Assembly (NCBI GenBank): GCA_018971775.1
Contig: JAGXAB010000013.1
Coordinates: 43,406-107,405, forward strand
Reading direction: 5' to 3'
Length of the DNA stretch: 64,000 nt
From: Cyanobacteria bacterium REEB67
GTDB taxonomy: Bacteria > Cyanobacteriota > Vampirovibrionia > Obscuribacterales > Obscuribacteraceae
Part shown: positions 39,047 through 48,091 of the stretch, piece after piece
How the letters are laid out: each line of letters opens with the position of its first letter
How positions within the stretch are numbered: position 1 is the first letter of the stretch
Position numbers and translations under genes: made by a program
Notes under the pieces: model-generated
What the model was told of the DNA's origin: nothing
Databases searched by the model: none
Seen by the model: only the letters and a program-made list of their open reading frames with translations

Positions 39047-40174
39047 CTAGTGCTTATCTTTGGCCTTCAGCTCGTCGACTCGCGTTTTAATACCGACTGA
39101 GATCGGATGCTGCCGGCCGAGTGTTTTTTCGGCGATTTCAAAAGCGTCTTCACTGCGCTGGAGGGCCAGATCCGTCTTCCCTTCTCGGTCGTAGAGGTCG
39201 GCCAGATTGTCGAGACAAATGGCCACATCGGGATGATCGGCCCCGAGTGTCTGCTTGAAGGTCTCGAGAGCCTGCAGTTGCAAGTCTTCCGCCTGGGCAA
39301 GCTTGCCCTGATTGACATAGAGCCCGGCCAAGTTGTCCATCGCCGTCGCCACAGCCGGATGCTTGTCGCCATAGTTTTTTCGCATGATCGCCAGAGAGCG
39401 GTCATAGAGCGGTTCGGCTTTATCAGGCTGCTTAAGTTCGCGGTAGCTTTCGGCCAGATTTCCCAGTGATATAGCCAGATCCGGGCTGTCCTTGCCCTCC
39501 TTTTTCTCGTATATCTCAGTCGCCTTGCGCTGTTCGACCACTGCCGCTTCAAAATTGTTTTGTTTTTGATAGAGCACGGCGAGATTGTCATAGACCGTCG
39601 CCACTTCGATGCTCTCGGCGCCCTTGAGCTCGGTGAGAATGGCCAGAGCGCCTTGATAGAGCGGCTCGGCCTCGCCGTATTTGCCTTCATCTTTGAGAAT
39701 GCCGCCCAGATTGCTCAGCTCGACGGCGAAGCCAAAACTATCCTTGAGACCGGTTTTGCGGATAAGCTCGAGCGCCTGACGCGAATAGCGCTCCGCCTGT
39801 TCATAGTCGCCGCGTGCTTTGTAGAGCTGGCCCAGATCGCTTGCGCTGACAGTACGCCTTGAGTCGGCCTCGCCAAATTTGCCGGCGGCAGCGGCCGCTT
39901 TTTTGAGCATCTTCTCGGCTTCATCGAGGTCGCCGGATATGAGAGCGTCTTTACCCAGTTTCGAATACTCGGCCCAGCTATCGTGTTCTTTCAAAAGAGC
40001 ACTGTCTGGCTCGTTTGCAGCGCTGATTTCGGAAGCGGCCGTGAGCGAGGCGGCAGAAGATGAAATCGATGAGGACGGCGCCTGAGACTGGGCCGCAAAA
40101 GAGGCGGCAGAAGTCGGATTATATAGAAGCAAAAGGCTCAAGCTGACTAGCTTAAGGCGCACAAACACACTCAC
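39047..40174 (-). CDS. Exported kinesin-light-chain-type TPR protein
   Basis: 375 residues from a GTG. A signal peptide covers about 1-30 (cleavage near SAASFA), then a Ser/Ala-rich linker to about 60. The rest is about seven 42-residue TPRs of the kinesin-light-chain kind, with repeated LGxLYKARGDYEQAE, AVELSNLGGILKDEGKY, VATVYDNLAVLYQKQNN and HPDVAICLDNLADLY units. This family acts as a protein-binding scaffold. It converges with the deaminase homologue (30 bp between stops). Confidence 0.92.
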   Translation of the reverse strand: MSVFVRLKLVSLSLLLLYNPTSAASFAAQSQAPSSSISSSAASLTAASEISAANEPDSALLKEHDSWAEYSKLGKDALISGDLDEAEKMLKKAAAAAGKFGEADSRRTVSASDLGQLYKARGDYEQAERYSRQALELIRKTGLKDSFGFAVELSNLGGILKDEGKYGEAEPLYQGALAILTELKGAESIEVATVYDNLAVLYQKQNNFEAAVVEQRKATEIYEKKEGKDSPDLAISLGNLAESYRELKQPDKAEPLYDRSLAIMRKNYGDKHPAVATAMDNLAGLYVNQGKLAQAEDLQLQALETFKQTLGADHPDVAICLDNLADLYDREGKTDLALQRSEDAFEIAEKTLGRQHPISVGIKTRVDELKAKDKH

Positions 40175-40303
40175 GAAATTTACTGGTAAGGCGACATACT
40201 GATAACAGCATACAGTACCTAACCGACTCGAGAAAGGCTCTAATACTAAACAAAAAGCCGATCACGCCGGCATCGGGCAATATTTGCCAGGGCGAGAAAA
40301 ATT

Positions 40304-40819
40304 TTAGCCGGCAGCAAAAAATCCTGACGCCGACTCACCATCACGACCGAGGATAGTACTGGCATTTCTGCGCCAGCGCAACAGACGTTCCTTGGGACTT
40401 TCTTTTTTGCGACTCTGCTGGCCCGCGGCCAGAACTTTCTCCAGAGTCCTGTGAGCACGGTGACTGACATAAGGATGATTGTCTGCCGTCAACAGCGAAA
40501 GGATTTCGCTCGGCACGGTGACATCTTCGGCGATGGCATATCTGACATTGGCATCATCGTCGGTAATCAATCTCAAGCGGATAGCAGCTGTAATGGCTGG
40601 GTTTTGAGCAACGGCGATACGCACTTCGACAGCCGGGTCCTCAGCCAGTTTAGCCAGAAGCAGAACCGGTGTTTTTGCATTCTCAGCCACCCGAGCGCGC
40701 ACTTTGGAATGCCCATGGTCGGCCAACTCTCTTAATTTGCGATTGGGAGTTTGCTCGAGTCCGGCTTCCAGATAATGGGGGAAATTCTTGGGATGGATAT
40801 GACTGAGATTCTTGTGCAT
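40304..40819 (-). CDS. HEAT-like/leucine-rich-variant repeat protein
   Basis: 171 residues from the ATG at 40819 (GGGGA upstream); a frame up to 40915 lacks a ribosome site. Residues of about 20-125 hold four to five repeats of about 24 residues (HGHSKVRARVAENAKTP, DPAVEVRIAVAQNPAI, DDANVRYAIAEDVTVP, NHPYVSHRAHRTL), the pattern of the bacterial leucine-rich-repeat-variant/HEAT group. The C-terminal 45 residues are basic (RKKESPKERLLRWRR). No signal peptide, so it is cytoplasmic. Such repeats bind proteins; the partner is unknown. Confidence 0.82.
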   Translation of the reverse strand: MHKNLSHIHPKNFPHYLEAGLEQTPNRKLRELADHGHSKVRARVAENAKTPVLLLAKLAEDPAVEVRIAVAQNPAITAAIRLRLITDDDANVRYAIAEDVTVPSEILSLLTADNHPYVSHRAHRTLEKVLAAGQQSRKKESPKERLLRWRRNASTILGRDGESASGFFAAG

Positions 40820-41291
40820 GTAAGCGATCCCCAATAACCAGCTAAGCTGATGAAAAGACGGGCCGCATTGCGCATTGTTTCCACGCCGACGCCCTGAACA
40901 GTGAATTGCCCACAATTAATCAGTGAATAACCGGGAATAGCGTTAGCCGCTTACTTGACCGGCAAGAAGCAAGGCGGCCATACATTGATAGCCGAGCCAA
41001 GAGGCGGCAATCAGACAGAGAATGCAGCAAAAAATATTGTTTTGTTTGATCAAATGCATAATCCGCAAGGCCCTCGACCGTATCTATTAATGCTACCCAC
41101 TAGCCACATCATAACAGCAGCCAGGCAAAAACACTTGGAAACAGCCAATCTAGAAAAAGACCTTTTTCAAGCGGGGAAAAAAGCGCTATTTTCAGCCAAG
41201 ATTAACTGAAATGATTAACTGAGCAGAGCGGCATCGCCGCCAGTTTTTCCGTAAACTCTAAAAGTCTCTCAACACAGGCAAGGCAAACAAA
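40820..41291. other. Non-coding gap of about 470 bp
   Basis: Only an 84-codon frame (40955-41209, plus strand) with a TTG start and no ribosome site or recognisable motif; not called. No tRNA or strong hairpin was seen. It should hold promoters for the flanking divergent genes. Confidence 0.5.
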
Positions 41292-42917
41292 ATGGGATAT
41301 GCAGATCTGCGCCAGTTTATCGACGCGCTGGAAAAAGCCGGCGAACTGGTGCGTATCAAAGAAGCGGTTTCGGCCAAACTGGAACTGGCTGAAATCACAG
41401 ACAGAGTGAGCAAATTGAAAGGCAATGCCAATAAGGCTCTACTCTTCGAAAATGTCGACGGAAAAGGTGTGCCTGTCCTGATCAATGCCTTCGGCTCGCA
41501 TAAACGCATGTGCATGTCTCTGGAAGTCGACGACCTGGACTCGATCGCCGATCGCATCCGCAAATTTATCAAGCCCCAGGTGCCGGAAAATTTCCTTGAG
41601 AAACTGGCTTTTTTGCCGACCTTGATGGAGCTCTCCAAATTTCCGCCGAAGCTGGTCAATGGCGCGGCCCCCTGTCAGGAAGTGGTGATCACCGACCCAT
41701 CCGAACCGATGCTCGATAAGCTGCCGATCCTCACTTGCTGGCCAGAGGATGGCGGTCCCTTCATCACGATGGGCGCAATCATCACCAAAGATCCGCGCAC
41801 CGGCAACCGCAATGTCGGCATGTATCGTCTGCAAAAATACGACAACAATACCACCGGCATGCACTGGCACAAGCACCACGACGGCGCCCGCAATTTCGAA
41901 GAGACCAGGCGCCAGGCGATGCGCGAAAACGCCGGCGACACCTCGCCGCAATCGGCAGCCAGTCAGCCAAGCGAGCCGCCCAACTATGGCACTTTCTTCG
42001 AAAAAGAAAATTACGAGCGTCCGGGCAACCGCCTGGAAGTAGCGGTAGTGCTGGGCGCTGACCCGGCCATTACCTTTTCGGCGACGGCACCGCTACCACC
42101 GGAAATCGATGAACTGCTCTTCGCCGGCTTCCTGCGCTCCAGTCCGGTCAAGCTGACACGCTGTAAGACAATCGACCTGGAAGTGCCGGCCAATGCCGAA
42201 ATCGTTATCGAAGGCTATGTCGACCAGGAAGAACTGAGACGCGAAGGCCCCTTCGGCGACCATACCGGCTTCTATAGCCTGGCCGGACTTTTCCCGGTCT
42301 TTCACGTCACCGCAGTCACGCATCGCAAAAACCCGATTTATCAAACTACGATCGTCGGCAAACCGCCGCAGGAAGACTGCTATTTGGGTAAAGCTACCGA
42401 GCGCATTTTCCTGCCCATGGTGCAAATGCTGGTGCCTGAAATCGTCGACATGAATCTACCCTGGGAAGGCGTCTTCCACAACTGCGTGATCGTCTCGATT
42501 GACAAGCGTTACCCCGGCCACGCCCGCAAGGTCATGAGTTCATTCTGGGGGCTCGGGCAATTGATGTTTACCAAGTTTGCCATCATCTTAGATAAAGATG
42601 TAAACGTGCACGACCTCTCGGAAGTGGCACTGAATGTCTTCGGCAACACCGATCCCAAGCGCGACATGATGTTTGTCGAGGGCCCTCTGGACATCCTCGA
42701 CCATGCCTCGCCGATGATGGGTTACGGCAGTAAAGTCGGCATCGACGCGACACGCAAATGGGCCTCGGAAGGATTTCAGAGAGAGTGGCCGGCACCGATT
42801 TTGATGTCAAGCGACATCCGGGATCTTGTCGACAAACGCTGGCAAAGTTACGGCTTATCACCCTCAAACGCCACTCCCAGCAGCGAACTTGCAACTTTAA
42901 CAAAAGCGAAAAAGTAG
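41292..42917 (+). CDS. ubiD: UbiD-family decarboxylase
   Basis: 541 residues, ATG at 41292. UbiD enzymes use prenylated FMN to decarboxylate aromatic or unsaturated acids; in quinone synthesis they act on 4-hydroxybenzoate-derived or menaquinone intermediates. Family features: YADLRQFIDALEKAGELVRI, LPILTCWPEDGGPFIT, RNVGMYRLQ, HWHKHHDGARN, EIVIEGYVDQEELRREGPFGDHTGFYS and a C-terminal domain around FGNTDPKRDM. A stretch at about 210-245 (NAGDTSPQSAASQPSEPPN) appears to be an insertion relative to the shorter enzymes. The flavin prenyltransferase UbiX is not in the window. Which quinone pathway is used cannot be decided here. Confidence 0.92.
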   Translation: MGYADLRQFIDALEKAGELVRIKEAVSAKLELAEITDRVSKLKGNANKALLFENVDGKGVPVLINAFGSHKRMCMSLEVDDLDSIADRIRKFIKPQVPENFLEKLAFLPTLMELSKFPPKLVNGAAPCQEVVITDPSEPMLDKLPILTCWPEDGGPFITMGAIITKDPRTGNRNVGMYRLQKYDNNTTGMHWHKHHDGARNFEETRRQAMRENAGDTSPQSAASQPSEPPNYGTFFEKENYERPGNRLEVAVVLGADPAITFSATAPLPPEIDELLFAGFLRSSPVKLTRCKTIDLEVPANAEIVIEGYVDQEELRREGPFGDHTGFYSLAGLFPVFHVTAVTHRKNPIYQTTIVGKPPQEDCYLGKATERIFLPMVQMLVPEIVDMNLPWEGVFHNCVIVSIDKRYPGHARKVMSSFWGLGQLMFTKFAIILDKDVNVHDLSEVALNVFGNTDPKRDMMFVEGPLDILDHASPMMGYGSKVGIDATRKWASEGFQREWPAPILMSSDIRDLVDKRWQSYGLSPSNATPSSELATLTKAKK

Positions 42918-43076
42918 GCTGTCAAGCGAAACTATTTAATGTTATAGCGATGAAAAGTCGCTTAGGTGGGCATAAGAGAGATACGAGCCCATAGTTCAAC
43001 GCTCTTCGAGAAAGACTTGAGCAGCCCTAGTAACTAGGGGCTACGTTACTTCACCTACATATATTGAGTGTGTTCT

Positions 43077-44288
43077 ATGAGCCAGTTGAAGCGCATAGCT
43101 AGTATTTTCGTGCTTGTTTGTCTGACCCTGACGTCGGTCTATCAGCCGGCCTCCGGTCATCGTTCGCAGCCGGTCGAGATTTATCACCGCGCCTGGCAGC
43201 TTGTCCACGACAACTTTTACGATGGCAATTTCAACGGTAAAAATTGGGCCGATTATGAGCACAAATATGATGCTCAAATCAAAACCAATGCCGACGCGCA
43301 GAAATACCTGAAAGTAATGCTTGAAGCACTTAACGATCCCTATACCCGCTACCTCGATCCGCGCGCTTTCCAGGACGAAAACGACGCCATCGACGCTCGC
43401 ATCGTCGGCATCGGCATCAATCTGCAGCAGAGCAAAGATCAGCAGCACTTGAATGTCACCCGCACGATCGAAGCCGGACCGGCAGAGACAGTGGGCGTCC
43501 GCGCCGGTGATGAAATCGTCGCCATCGACGGTGCCTCTGCCATCGGTATGACCCCCGAGCAGGCCGCCGACCGCATCCGCGGCAAAGCCGGTACCTCTGT
43601 TCAACTCTCCTTGCAAGCATCTCCCAACGCCCCGGTCCGCAACGTCACCATTGTCCGTCAGGAGATCACCATCCACGCTGTTTCCTCAAAGATGCTCGAC
43701 AAAAACATCGGTTACATCTCGCTTTCTACCTTCATCTCCAATGATGCTTCCCACGAATTTAGGAACGCCTTGGCCAAACTGAATCGCGCCGACGGTCTCG
43801 TCATCGACCTGCGTGACAATCCGGGCGGCCTACTCTCCAACGCTCTCGAAATCGCCGACATGCTCCTCGAAGGCGGTGCCATCGTCACCACCGTAAGCAG
43901 ACATGGCCGCCACACCGATATTTCCTCGAGCGAACCGCTCACCCGTCAGCCGATGGTCATCCTCGTCGACGAAGAATCCGCCTCCGCTTCCGAAATCCTC
44001 GCCAGCGCTCTCAAAGACAATGGCCGCGCCGTAATCGTCGGCAACAAGACCTACGGCAAAGGCGTTGTTCAAGAAATCAACAGATTGCCCGGCGGCTCCG
44101 CCATCCACATCACCGTTTCTCGCTACCTCACACCGAGCGGCACCGACATCAACAAGGTCGGCGTCATCCCCGATGTCACAGTCACCGACAAAAAAGAACA
44201 ACTCAAAGTCGGTCTGACCTGCCTGAGAGAAAAAATCGCCAGTCTCAAAACCCCGCTCCGCACCAGCAATCTCGCTATCGTTCGCTAG
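43077..44288 (+). CDS. ctp: S41 family C-terminal processing protease
   Basis: 403 residues from the ATG at 43077; a GTG at 43068 is possible. Signal peptide at about 1-25, so the protease works in the envelope. A helical N-terminal part (AWQLVHDNFYDG, DPYTRYLDP) is followed by a PDZ domain (about 105-195, GIGINLQQ, VGVRAGDEIVAIDG) and the S41 core. The catalytic Ser/Lys pair is in VDEESASASEIL (Ser near 300) and GNKTYGKGVVQE (Lys about 25 further on). Such proteases trim the C-termini of exported proteins, and this one lies just upstream of two exported low-complexity proteins. The upstream region carries a near-perfect palindrome near 43022-43041. Confidence 0.94.
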   Translation: MSQLKRIASIFVLVCLTLTSVYQPASGHRSQPVEIYHRAWQLVHDNFYDGNFNGKNWADYEHKYDAQIKTNADAQKYLKVMLEALNDPYTRYLDPRAFQDENDAIDARIVGIGINLQQSKDQQHLNVTRTIEAGPAETVGVRAGDEIVAIDGASAIGMTPEQAADRIRGKAGTSVQLSLQASPNAPVRNVTIVRQEITIHAVSSKMLDKNIGYISLSTFISNDASHEFRNALAKLNRADGLVIDLRDNPGGLLSNALEIADMLLEGGAIVTTVSRHGRHTDISSSEPLTRQPMVILVDEESASASEILASALKDNGRAVIVGNKTYGKGVVQEINRLPGGSAIHITVSRYLTPSGTDINKVGVIPDVTVTDKKEQLKVGLTCLREKIASLKTPLRTSNLAIVR

Positions 44289-44354
44289 TATCCGCATCGA
44301 GGTTTACAGGAAACCCGGTCGAAGACAACGAAACTATAAACAGAGCAGGGATTT

Positions 44355-45365
44355 ATGCCCAAGAGAAAAACTGAAAACAACCTTTTGTCCGGCCGGTGCC
44401 TTACCAGCCGGACGGCTCTTTTCTGGGGTCTGGCTGCGCTTCTCAGCGTGACACCGCAGAAAGTATGCGCGGAAGATTTTGCCAGCAAACCACCCGGCTC
44501 ATTCATCAACAGCTCGCAGACCACGCCGCAAAATTATCAATCAGCAAGCGATACGCAATACCAGGGCAATCCATATCAGGGCGGCCAGTATCAACAATCG
44601 ACTCAACAGTATGGGCAACCATCTGCGCCACAGACTCAACAGCAAATGCCGCAGCAGATGCCGCAACAGCCATCACTGCAGGCGCAGCAGTATCAGTCGA
44701 TGCAGCAACAAGCAAATGGCTCTCAGCAAAATAACGGCTATCCACCAAGCCAAAACAGTGCCTTTCAGGGCAACGCAACTATCGGAGTGACTGGCGGAGT
44801 GTCTGGCGGAAACAACGGGCAAAGTTTTCAGAATCAACAGCAAACCGGCCTTTCTCAGCCAATCGCCAACCAGTCGGCCTATCAAGCACCGCCCCAGACT
44901 GCGGCACAAACTACAACTCCTTCCGCTTATCCAACGCTCGATGAACTCAACCAAAAACTAGCCAACGTTGCCCCTGCTGGTAATCAGAGCGGTGCTGTGG
45001 ACACCAGCGCTCAGCCGACTGGCGGCGGTGGAAGCACCGCTGGCGGTGTGGCCTCTTCTTTGATTAAGACGCTCGGCAATATCGCCGCTCCGATGGCATA
45101 CGGTCGCACCGGTATGGGCGGCATGGGCATGGGCGGAATGGGTATGGGCGGGCTCGGCGGCATGGGCATGGGCGGGCTCGGTGGCATGGGCATGGGCGGC
45201 ATGGGTATGGGCGGCATGGGCATGGGCGGCATGGGCATGGGTAGCATGGGCATGGGTGGCATGGGTATGGGCGGCATGGGCATGGGTATGAACCCATTTA
45301 TGTCTCCGCGTCAGCAAATGATGAATACGATAATAAATCAGGGAGCGTGTATGTTCTCCCATTGA
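44355..45365 (+). CDS. Exported Gln- and Met/Gly-rich repeat protein with PPGSF motif
   Basis: 336 residues, ATG start. Signal peptide at about 20-40 (hydrophobic core, cleavage near VCAED). The mature protein begins with KPPGSF (near residue 46), then a Gln/Asn/Ser/Tyr-rich region to about 190 (many QQ and QM pairs). A Gly-Met tract at about 250-315 is built from MGGMGMGG units, and a short tail holds one Cys. I do not recognise the family. It lies 67 bp after the S41 protease gene and 88 bp before a similar exported protein. A surface or matrix role is inferred from composition. Confidence 0.85.
   Translation: MPKRKTENNLLSGRCLTSRTALFWGLAALLSVTPQKVCAEDFASKPPGSFINSSQTTPQNYQSASDTQYQGNPYQGGQYQQSTQQYGQPSAPQTQQQMPQQMPQQPSLQAQQYQSMQQQANGSQQNNGYPPSQNSAFQGNATIGVTGGVSGGNNGQSFQNQQQTGLSQPIANQSAYQAPPQTAAQTTTPSAYPTLDELNQKLANVAPAGNQSGAVDTSAQPTGGGGSTAGGVASSLIKTLGNIAAPMAYGRTGMGGMGMGGMGMGGLGGMGMGGLGGMGMGGMGMGGMGMGGMGMGSMGMGGMGMGGMGMGMNPFMSPRQQMMNTIINQGACMFSH
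45111..45290 (+). repeat. Met/Gly-coding tandem repeat
   Basis: About 180 bp of degenerate GGCATGGGCATG units, in frame, giving MGGMGMGG-type repeats. It recombines in silico into many equal-length registers, so length variation between strains is likely. Confidence 0.88.
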
Positions 45366-45452
45366 CAGCGAGAACAAAAGAGCTAAATTGGAAGCAAGAG
45401 GATACGATATAGGTCTGAAAACATTGCAGCATAGACATAGAAGGATAGTGCT

Positions 45453-46649
45453 TTGAAATCTCCGCACAGCAGGCTCAACAGCGCGGCCACTTTGGCCCTA
45501 TCGCTGGCAGTCTTTACTAATTTATTTCCGACATGCGGTGCTTTCGCCCAGGGCGATCCCGGCGGCTTTTTAGGAGCCCCCCCCGGAGCATTTTTGAACA
45601 AGCCGGCAAAATCGGCATCGGCCAAAGCTCCGGCCAAGACGGCGGCAAAACCGGCTAGCAGAACGGCTCCGCTTTCCAATGTCCAGACCAACGCCAACAC
45701 ATATAATAGTTTCCCACCAGCAAACAATTTCGCTCAAAACGCAGGTACAGGCTCAGGTACCGGTCAGTCAGAATGGACGATGCCCAGCGGTCAGGGCGAT
45801 GCCGGCCAATCACAAGGTACTGGGCAATCCGAATGGACAATGCCGAGCGGCGGCCAGCAAAGCCAGGGCACAGGCCAGTCCGAATGGACGCAGCCCAGCG
45901 GCGGCAATCAACAAAGCTTCAACAACAGCCCCCAAAGCGGTAGTCGTCAGGCACCGCTTTTTGGTCAGGTTCTCGAGCAAGAGCAGATGTCCAGTGGCGG
46001 TGGCAATGGCGGCCAGAGTCAGATGTCCACAATGCAGGCACCACCACAGAATAATATGGGCGGCGGCATGAGTTCTGGCATGGGTTCCGGTATGGGTTCC
46101 GGTATGGGTTCCGGTATGGGCTCCGGCATGAGCAATGCAGGTGGCATGGCCAGCATGCTCGGCAGCATGATGTCTGGTGGCATGGGACAAAATGCCATGG
46201 GCAATATGATGAACTTTCTGCAAAACGTAATGCCAGGGGCTGCTAATACGATGCAACCGGCCATGATGAACAATAATGTCATGAATAGTGGAGCGGCCAT
46301 GAACAATTCTGGCGCCACGCCCGGTTTTCCTGCCCCCGGCAGTCTGAGCGCGCAGCAAGGCGGCGTCTCGACGATGAGCTCCGGTGGCGATGCGGGCTTC
46401 CCAGCTCCCGGCACAGTTGGCACCACAGGTAGTGCCTCTCTTTCCGGCGGCAGCTCGGGTTTCGTACCGATGGGTACATCCGGTCAATCAAACTTTGTGC
46501 CGATGGGCACCGCTTCAGGCGGCAACGGCCTGTCAGTGCCAAGACCTGTAGCCCGCCAGGTGCGTCGCACCAGCCGACAGGTCGGCAATTCGGTAAACAA
46601 CATGATCAACCGCAGCCTCTATCGCAGCATGAATAGCCTGCGCTTCTAG
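45453..46649 (+). CDS. Exported low-complexity protein with PPGAF and SEWTMPSG repeats
   Basis: 398 residues from a TTG. Signal peptide at about 1-33 (cleavage near AFAQG). The mature N-terminus holds GAPPGAF (about 42-48), followed by an Ala/Lys-rich linker. Three near-identical GTGQSEWTxPSG repeats lie at about 100-152, then a Gly/Ser/Met domain with four GMGS units encoded by a 12-bp repeat (about 207-225) and later FPAPG and FVPMGT repeats. The C-terminal 45 residues are basic (RPVARQVRRTSRQVG) and end in NSLRF. I do not recognise the family. It pairs with the 44355 gene and shares its layout. Confidence 0.85.
   Translation: MKSPHSRLNSAATLALSLAVFTNLFPTCGAFAQGDPGGFLGAPPGAFLNKPAKSASAKAPAKTAAKPASRTAPLSNVQTNANTYNSFPPANNFAQNAGTGSGTGQSEWTMPSGQGDAGQSQGTGQSEWTMPSGGQQSQGTGQSEWTQPSGGNQQSFNNSPQSGSRQAPLFGQVLEQEQMSSGGGNGGQSQMSTMQAPPQNNMGGGMSSGMGSGMGSGMGSGMGSGMSNAGGMASMLGSMMSGGMGQNAMGNMMNFLQNVMPGAANTMQPAMMNNNVMNSGAAMNNSGATPGFPAPGSLSAQQGGVSTMSSGGDAGFPAPGTVGTTGSASLSGGSSGFVPMGTSGQSNFVPMGTASGGNGLSVPRPVARQVRRTSRQVGNSVNNMINRSLYRSMNSLRF
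45756..45906 (+). repeat. Three in-frame SEWTxPSG repeats
   Basis: Three copies of a roughly 36-39-bp unit (starting near 45756, 45816 and 45868) encoding GTGQSEWT(M/Q)PSG, separated by Gln/Ser-rich spacers. Confidence 0.85.
46077..46124 (+). repeat. 12-bp tandem repeat, four copies
   Basis: Four copies of GGYATGGGYTCC in direct tandem, in frame, giving GMGS units. Copy number could vary in steps of four residues. Confidence 0.88.
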
Positions 46650-46676
46650 CACTCAGCCGTTAGCGTGCTGGGGCAA

Positions 46677-48044
46677 TCAGGTCGGCAAGTCGAGATTGCG
46701 GGCACGTTCGGCCAGATGTTTATTGATTGCTTCGATTATCGAAACGACATTGTCGACTTTGCAAATATGTTTCGACCGCATCGACGCCGGCATCAATCTG
46801 GCTGCGTCAGCCAGTTTGCCCTGCCAGAGATAACAATCGGAGAGCTGCTCGATCAGCGAATACTCAAGGTGACATAAAGAGGCCCCCTGCAGACGGCTGC
46901 CGGGGGTATTGCCGATCAGATGCGCAGCCGCCTCTTCTTTTTTGAGTTTATCAGCATCGTCTTGACGCGAAGCACTGTCTATGGTGGCGGGGTCAAAGTT
47001 TTCCAATGTGGCCATGTCTTCCGGGAAGCCCTGATTACGAGCCAGCTCGGTGACCAGATTGAGGGCACGATCGAAATAGACCTCAGCTTTTTCTCTTTCG
47101 CCCAGATGAGCGAGTATCTGCGCCAGGTCGCACAAAGGATCGATCAACCTGGTATCGTCTTTGCCGTAGAGACTTTCGGCGAGCTTCAGGCGCTTCACGG
47201 CCATCTTCTCGGCCGATTGATATTCGACCATAAACTTGAATGCTGCCGTTTTCATGGCGAGAGTGTCGAGGTAGAGATCGTTGTCCTCGCCGATATGATC
47301 GACGATCACACCCTCGAGTTGCCTGCAGGTATCGAGAGCCTGCTGAAACAAACTCTGTTTGGTGGCCGCCTGAGCCAGGCGATAGAGGGGCTGGATGACT
47401 AGAGGGTGCTTGCCGTAATTGGCCCGGACCAATTGGGTGGCATTTCTGGCCATCACTTGCGAGAGTGAATATTTGCCCTCAAGGGCGTGAACAATGGCGA
47501 GATAAAGCGATGGATAAATCATCTCGATGCTCTCGCCGCCGAATTTTTCAGCAGCACGACCACTGGCCAGGCGCAAGTTTTGAGCGGCGAGCTCAAGATC
47601 ACCGGCATAGACTTTTGTCAGACCAAGCTCACAAAGAGCGCTTATATAGAGTGCTTCATAACGATTGTTCTCGGCGGTCGAGCCATTTGCAGGCTTGAGC
47701 TTGCGCACGCGATTGAGGAGGATCTCGCTTTGATGAGAAAGCTCCTTGGCTCGCGTCTTACTTTTGAAAATCTGGGACTGCACCGCATGTAGTATCAGAG
47801 CCGCTTCCAGCTCAGCCTGAACGTCACCGCTCTGGCTGGCCAGATCTATTACCTGCCTGAGCAGGTCGACGGCGGCGGGCAAATCCAGCAATTCGCGTTT
47901 GACACGAGCGGCGACAAGCATGACGGCAGCTCGCTCGACAGGCGGCAGGGCCGAGGCATCACCGCCAAGGGCGGCCAGACAAGCCTTATATTTGCCTTGA
48001 CGGTAGAGATCTCGGCAGCTTTCGCTCAGACTTTGCACGGGCAT
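46677..48044 (-). CDS. Cytoplasmic TPR-repeat protein
   Basis: 455 residues from the ATG at 48044; a GTG at 48053 is possible. No signal peptide. Almost wholly helical with many TPR-like pairs (CRDLYRQGKYKACLAAL, AAVDLLRQVIDLASQ, ALFISALCELGLTKVYAGDLE-like segment, PLCDLAQILAHLGEREKAEVYFDRAL, CHLEYSLIEQLSDCYLWQGKLADAARL). Probably a scaffold. It follows hflX on the same strand by 47 bp, so it may be co-transcribed with it. Confidence 0.88.
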   Translation of the reverse strand: MPVQSLSESCRDLYRQGKYKACLAALGGDASALPPVERAAVMLVAARVKRELLDLPAAVDLLRQVIDLASQSGDVQAELEAALILHAVQSQIFKSKTRAKELSHQSEILLNRVRKLKPANGSTAENNRYEALYISALCELGLTKVYAGDLELAAQNLRLASGRAAEKFGGESIEMIYPSLYLAIVHALEGKYSLSQVMARNATQLVRANYGKHPLVIQPLYRLAQAATKQSLFQQALDTCRQLEGVIVDHIGEDNDLYLDTLAMKTAAFKFMVEYQSAEKMAVKRLKLAESLYGKDDTRLIDPLCDLAQILAHLGEREKAEVYFDRALNLVTELARNQGFPEDMATLENFDPATIDSASRQDDADKLKKEEAAAHLIGNTPGSRLQGASLCHLEYSLIEQLSDCYLWQGKLADAARLMPASMRSKHICKVDNVVSIIEAINKHLAERARNLDLPT

Positions 48045-48091
48045 GTTTACCACCCAAAAATCGACGTCTTTTCCAATTCTTCCAGTCTAGA

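Noticed and set aside
40955..41209. 84-codon plus-strand frame before ubiD
   Set aside because: TTG start, no ribosome site, no recognisable sequence.
45011..45283. Collagen-like Pro/Met frame on the minus strand
   Set aside because: Complement of the Met/Gly tandem repeat; periodic composition is a by-product of the repeat.
45111..46124. Possible CRISPR array from repeated units
   Set aside because: Units are short, directly adjacent, in frame with genes and without unique spacers; these are coding tandem repeats.
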